Origin: Halicephalobus mephisto
Taxonomy: Eukaryota > Nematoda > Chromadorea > Rhabditida > Panagrolaimidae
Direction of reading: 5' to 3'
Assembly (NCBI GenBank): GCA_009193035.1
Contig: SWDT01000102.1
Span: 186,001 to 250,000 of the forward strand
DNA length: 64,000 nucleotides
Position 1 is the first letter of the stretch, and each line of letters starts with the position of its first letter. The notes below the pieces were generated by a model. The model saw only the letters and a list, made by a program, of their open reading frames with translations. It was not told the origin of the DNA and searched no databases. Position numbers and translations under genes: made by a program. Of this stretch, positions 61,401 to 64,000 are shown piece by piece.

Positions 61401-64000
61401 CCCTATTCAGCTTTTTTTACTAGGAGTTGAGGTTACAGTATACTGTCCAAATGTCTTCAAGCGAATTCAAGCGAAATGTGTCCTGGGCAGTAATGGAGAA
61501 GCAAAGTGGAATACTACTCTAGATGAATGCCCTCCGGCGAATCCTGATTATCAATGTTCTCCTCCTGTGGTTGGCAAATACGTAGATTATCATCCGAAAA
61601 ATGATACCTATGGATTAAATGAGGTTGTTAATTTTACCTGTAATCGTGGAACTTTGGTCGGACCACCTAGTTTACATTGTGTCATCCAAAATTTCACTGA
61701 TAAGTTTGCTGAGGAATCAACTCCAATTGCTGCATTTTACGGAAGTCCCCCACGATGTAATATTGAACGTTGTACAGCAATCAAACCCATAAGTCCTTTA
61801 ACAATAAATGTGATACCTCCAACGAATGGGGACATCTTCGAAAATGGCACTATTGTCAGTTTTGGCTGTGATCCTGGATACGACATAATGTGCAACTCCA
61901 CTTCTTGTACTTTAGTTTGCCAAGGAAGTTCCTGGAATCAGTCAAAGAATTTCAACTGGCCATCCTGCGTTCCGAATATTTGTAAAGCAGAAGGAAATGA
62001 TGAAATTCAACCTTTGTATTCAGAAGTTTCAGTTGGAGAATCTATATCATTTTCTTGTGTTCAACCAAATTATATCCTTTCTGGTAAGTTTTTAAATTCC
62101 TTTTTTTGGATATCTTTATTTTCAGGCAATATTACTGTTAATTGTACTAATAATGGGACTATTACTCCAACTACACCATGGCATATTTCTACGAGGCCAT
62201 GGAGTACACAATCAGCAACAATATATCCTACTTTAACGACAACAGAATTACCTATTTCAAGGACGAAGAGAGAATCTTCTACTTTGGAAGCAACAGAATC
62301 TTCTACTTTGACAACGACAGAACCTTCTACTTTGACAACGACAGAACCTTTTACATCAACAGCAACAATTTTTCCGTTAATAACAACAAAAGTTTCCCCA
62401 TCTCCGACAATGGAATCTTCCATGTCGACGACAACAGAACCTTTTATATCAACAATGGAATCTTCCACAATGAAGATAAAATCCTCTACATCTTCAACAA
62501 TAGAATCTTCTATATCATCAACAACAGAGTCCTCCACAATGAAGACAGAATATTCTACATTTCCAACAACAGAATCTTCTACATCGACGACAACAGTTCT
62601 TTCTATATCACCAACAACAGTGCCTACTATATCTCCAACAACAGAGTCCTCCACAGTGAAGATAGAATCTTCTAAATCTCCAACAATTGAATCTTCTACC
62701 TTTTCAACAACAGTACCTTCTATATCACCAACGATAGAGTCCTCTACAATGAGGACAGGATCTTCTATATCATCAACAACAGAATCTTCTATATCACCAA
62801 CGATAGAGTCCTCTACAATGAAGACAGAATCTTCTACATCGACGACAACAGTTCTTTCTATATCAACAACAATAGAGTCCTCCACAATAAGAACAAAATC
62901 TTCTACATCTCCAACAACGGAATCTTCTACAACGAAGATAAAACCCTCTACATTTGCAACAATAGAATCTTCTATGCCGACAACAACAGTACCTTCTATA
63001 TCATCAACAAAAGAGTCTTCCACAGTAAAGACAGGGTCTTCTACATCTCCAATAATTAAATCTTCTATATTTCCAACAACGGAATCTTCTACGTCGACGA
63101 CAACAGTTCTTTCTATATCAACAACAACAGTGCCTACTATATCTCCAACAACAGAGTCCTCCACAATGAGAACAGAACTTTCTACGTTTCCAACCATTAA
63201 ATCTTCTATGTCGACGACAACAGAATCCCATATGCCGATAACAACAGTACCTTCTATATCACCAACAACAGAGTCTTCCACAATAAAAACAAAATCTTCT
63301 ACATCTCCAACAATGGAACCTTCCACAACGAAGATAAAACCCTCTACATCATCAGCAATAGAATCTTCTATATCGACGACAACAGAATCGTTTATGCCAA
63401 CAACAACAGAGTCCTCCACAATGAAAACAGAATATTCTACATCTTCAACAATAAAATCTTCCATATCTCCAACAACAGAGTCCTCCACAGTGAAGACAGA
63501 ATATTCTACAGCTCCAACGACAGAATCTTCTACGTCGACGACAACAGTTCTTTCTATATCAACAACAACAGTGCCTTCTATATCATCAACCACAGAGTCC
63601 TCCACAGTGAAGACAAAATCTTCTACATTTTCAACGACAGAGTCTTCTAAATCTCCAACAATTGAATCTTCTACGCCTTCAACAACAGTACCTTCTATAT
63701 CATCAACAACCGAAACTTCCAAGCTTACAACAACACCAGAATATTCTACATCTCCAACGATAAACTCTTCTACATCTTCAACAACAGTATCGTCTATATC
63801 ACCAACAACCGAAACTTCCAAGCTTACAACAACACCAGAATATTCTACATCTCCAACGATGAAATCTTCTACGTCTTCAGCAACAGTACCTTCTATATCA
63901 TCAACAATAGAATATTCTACAACAACAACAGAATCCTCCACATCTCCAACAAAAGAATCTCCCAAACTGTCAACAGAATTTTCCAAACTGACAACAAAAC
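52461..64000 (+). CDS. Giant mosaic extracellular protein: C-type lectin, LDLa, CUB, sushi, EGF, mucin-like (3' end outside window)
   Basis: Eleven predicted exons: 52461-52677, 53866-54345, 54387-54619, 54799-55360, 55571-55891, 55936-56109, 57066-57239, 60580-60795, 60840-61307, 61352-62083, 62126-64000+. They join in frame to more than 1,800 residues. Order: signal anchor ([20 protein letters not shown], about 29-48); C-type lectin-like domain from [15 protein letters not shown] to [10 protein letters not shown]; LDLa ([20 protein letters not shown]); three CUB-like segments (exons 3-4, exon 4, exon 5); sushi modules in exons 6, 7 and 8 ([25 protein letters not shown], and a third); a sushi-like segment and two EGF-like modules in exon 9 ([18 protein letters not shown]); several more sushi modules in exon 10; then a Ser/Thr-rich mucin-like repeat that is still open at the window end. 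Likely a cell-surface or matrix adhesion/clustering protein; no exact orthologue can be named. Intron 57240-60579 holds cat-4 on the other strand. Confidence 0.85.
53385..53640. repeat. Three tandem copies of an approximately 88 bp unit in lectin intron 1
   Basis: Each copy holds TAGTACTCACAGAAAAGTAC (near-identical in the third), TGTGGATTTAAGATTAATCA and CATCCCAGTGAT, then a GAAACC-AAAAAAAATT end. Confidence 0.85.
56815..56970. repeat. (TTTTAAAG)n minisatellite, about 18 copies
   Basis: A near-perfect 8 bp tandem repeat in the intron between the first two sushi exons. Perfection over about 150 bp suggests recent expansion. Confidence 0.95.
57334..59072 (-). CDS. cat-4: GTP cyclohydrolase I
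   Basis: Predicted exons 59072-58965, 58603-58456, 58414-58132 and 57478-57334 join in frame to 227 residues. It converts GTP to 7,8-dihydroneopterin triphosphate, the first committed step to tetrahydrobiopterin, which is needed for dopamine and serotonin synthesis. Conserved blocks: [40 protein letters not shown] (zinc ligands Cys and His), [30 protein letters not shown] and [13 protein letters not shown] (third zinc ligand Cys). The end [19 protein letters not shown] is standard. The first 36 residues are an acidic, variable regulatory arm. The whole gene lies antisense inside one intron of the giant lectin/sushi gene. The exact stop was chosen by phase. The small-membrane-protein frame (59510-59208) ends 135 bp upstream on the same strand. 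Confidence 0.96.
57925..58115. repeat. Four tandem copies of a 49-50 bp unit in the last cat-4 intron
   Basis: Units of CATTTTTTTTCTAAATTTAG plus AAAACCTAGAATAAGGAAAA. The open minus frame 58082-57900 comes from these repeats. A neighbouring AATTAAGAAATTTTTAAAAT array fills 57570-57790. Confidence 0.85.
59208..59510 (-). CDS. Possible small two-helix membrane protein upstream of cat-4
   Basis: A 100-codon frame starts 18 nt after TTTTTAG on the minus strand, a good spliced-leader acceptor. It has two hydrophobic helices, at about 5-24 ([20 protein letters not shown]) and 74-93 (near [18 protein letters not shown]). The loop between them is charged and holds [19 protein letters not shown]. 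Base composition is more balanced than the surroundings. No family was recognised, and the second half may be read past a real splice site. With cat-4 135 bp downstream on the same strand, the pair has operon-like spacing. Both lie in the lectin-gene intron. Confidence 0.45.
   Translation of the reverse strand: MTTIVDIFLLTSFLIFILYFVPTIFDQIGIRFLWPRFLDAHAVEDMNEQQTNRRRLLTETGNHSRQGFFVFSSMRTLIFLFGYSCFSFFTYVCEVAPPLP
59745..60090. repeat. Tandem repeat, about 50 bp unit, about seven copies
   Basis: Units contain ATCTAAAAACCCAAAATCGA, ATTAATTCTAATTCATCAAA and either TTTCGATA or TTTTAACA. Two alternating variants give a higher-order period of about 100 bp. It lies in the large lectin-gene intron. Confidence 0.9.
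62200..64000 (+). repeat. Coding mucin-like repeat (ESST/TTT units), runs off the window
   Basis: In the lectin-gene frame this codes for Ser/Thr with Glu, Lys and Pro: [21 protein letters not shown] and TMKTESST blocks. A larger unit starting GAATCTTCTACATCGACGAC and ACAACAGTTCTTTCTATATC recurs near 62569, 62828, 63091 and 63523. Such stretches are normally densely O-glycosylated stalks. The antisense strand is also open for 638 codons. Confidence 0.85.

Noticed and set aside
62070..63986. 638-codon minus-strand open frame
   Set aside because: It is the antisense of the mucin-like coding repeat and low-complexity (V, D, E, I, S). The plus frame continues the lectin gene in phase from exon 62126.

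Overview
This window is nuclear DNA from a nematode. Genes are split by AT-rich introns that end in TTTCAG or TTTTAG. Several coding starts lie just after such a 3' splice site, as expected for spliced-leader trans-splicing. The gene set also fits a worm: Mad-like bHLH-Zip, HOT/ODR-2-type Ly6, TIL-domain, CUB/sushi and cat-4-type proteins. The sequence is very AT-rich outside exons. The species cannot be named from the sequence. All exon joins below were made by hand from splice consensus and reading phase; every recognised multi-exon gene joins in frame.

Layout: 3131-5718 (+) Mad-like repressor mdl-1, in a cluster of CACGTG E-boxes. 6598-7834 transposon relics: a mariner-type C-terminus and a complete-ended but internally deleted Merlin element. 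10153-11341 (+) Cys-rich secreted orphan. 12728-11439 (-) mrpl-55 then dpm-1, spaced like an operon. 13180-16898 (+) trehalase. 21488-18077 (-) SLC5 sodium symporter. 21.5-27.2 kb is almost wholly low-complexity DNA with a large inverted pair of AAAGTTCGA-type repeat arrays. 27287-29084 (+) SLC7 amino-acid transporter. 29430-31607 (+) three-TIL-domain secreted protein. 31.6-37.9 kb is repeat-rich and gene-poor. 37918-41643 (+) SLC16 monocarboxylate-type transporter. 45993-42445 (-) ODR-2/HOT-like GPI-anchored Ly6 protein, with decayed tandem copies of its last exon directly downstream. 48279-49551 (+) mitochondrial 3-ketoacyl-CoA thiolase. 51254-52362 a doubtful gene fragment. 52461 to beyond 64000 (+) a very large mosaic extracellular protein (C-type lectin, LDLa, CUB, sushi, EGF, mucin-like tail). 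Its 3.3 kb intron (57240-60579) contains, on the opposite strand, the whole GTP cyclohydrolase I gene cat-4 and a possible small membrane-protein gene.

Function: the genes are ordinary metazoan housekeeping, transport and neuro/cuticle-type genes and do not form one pathway. The least ordinary features are the mosaic lectin gene with genes nested in its intron, the serial decay of a GPI-tail exon behind the Ly6 gene, the Merlin element with matching ends and target duplication, and repeat arrays able to form long hairpins. I saw no tRNA, rRNA or CRISPR array.
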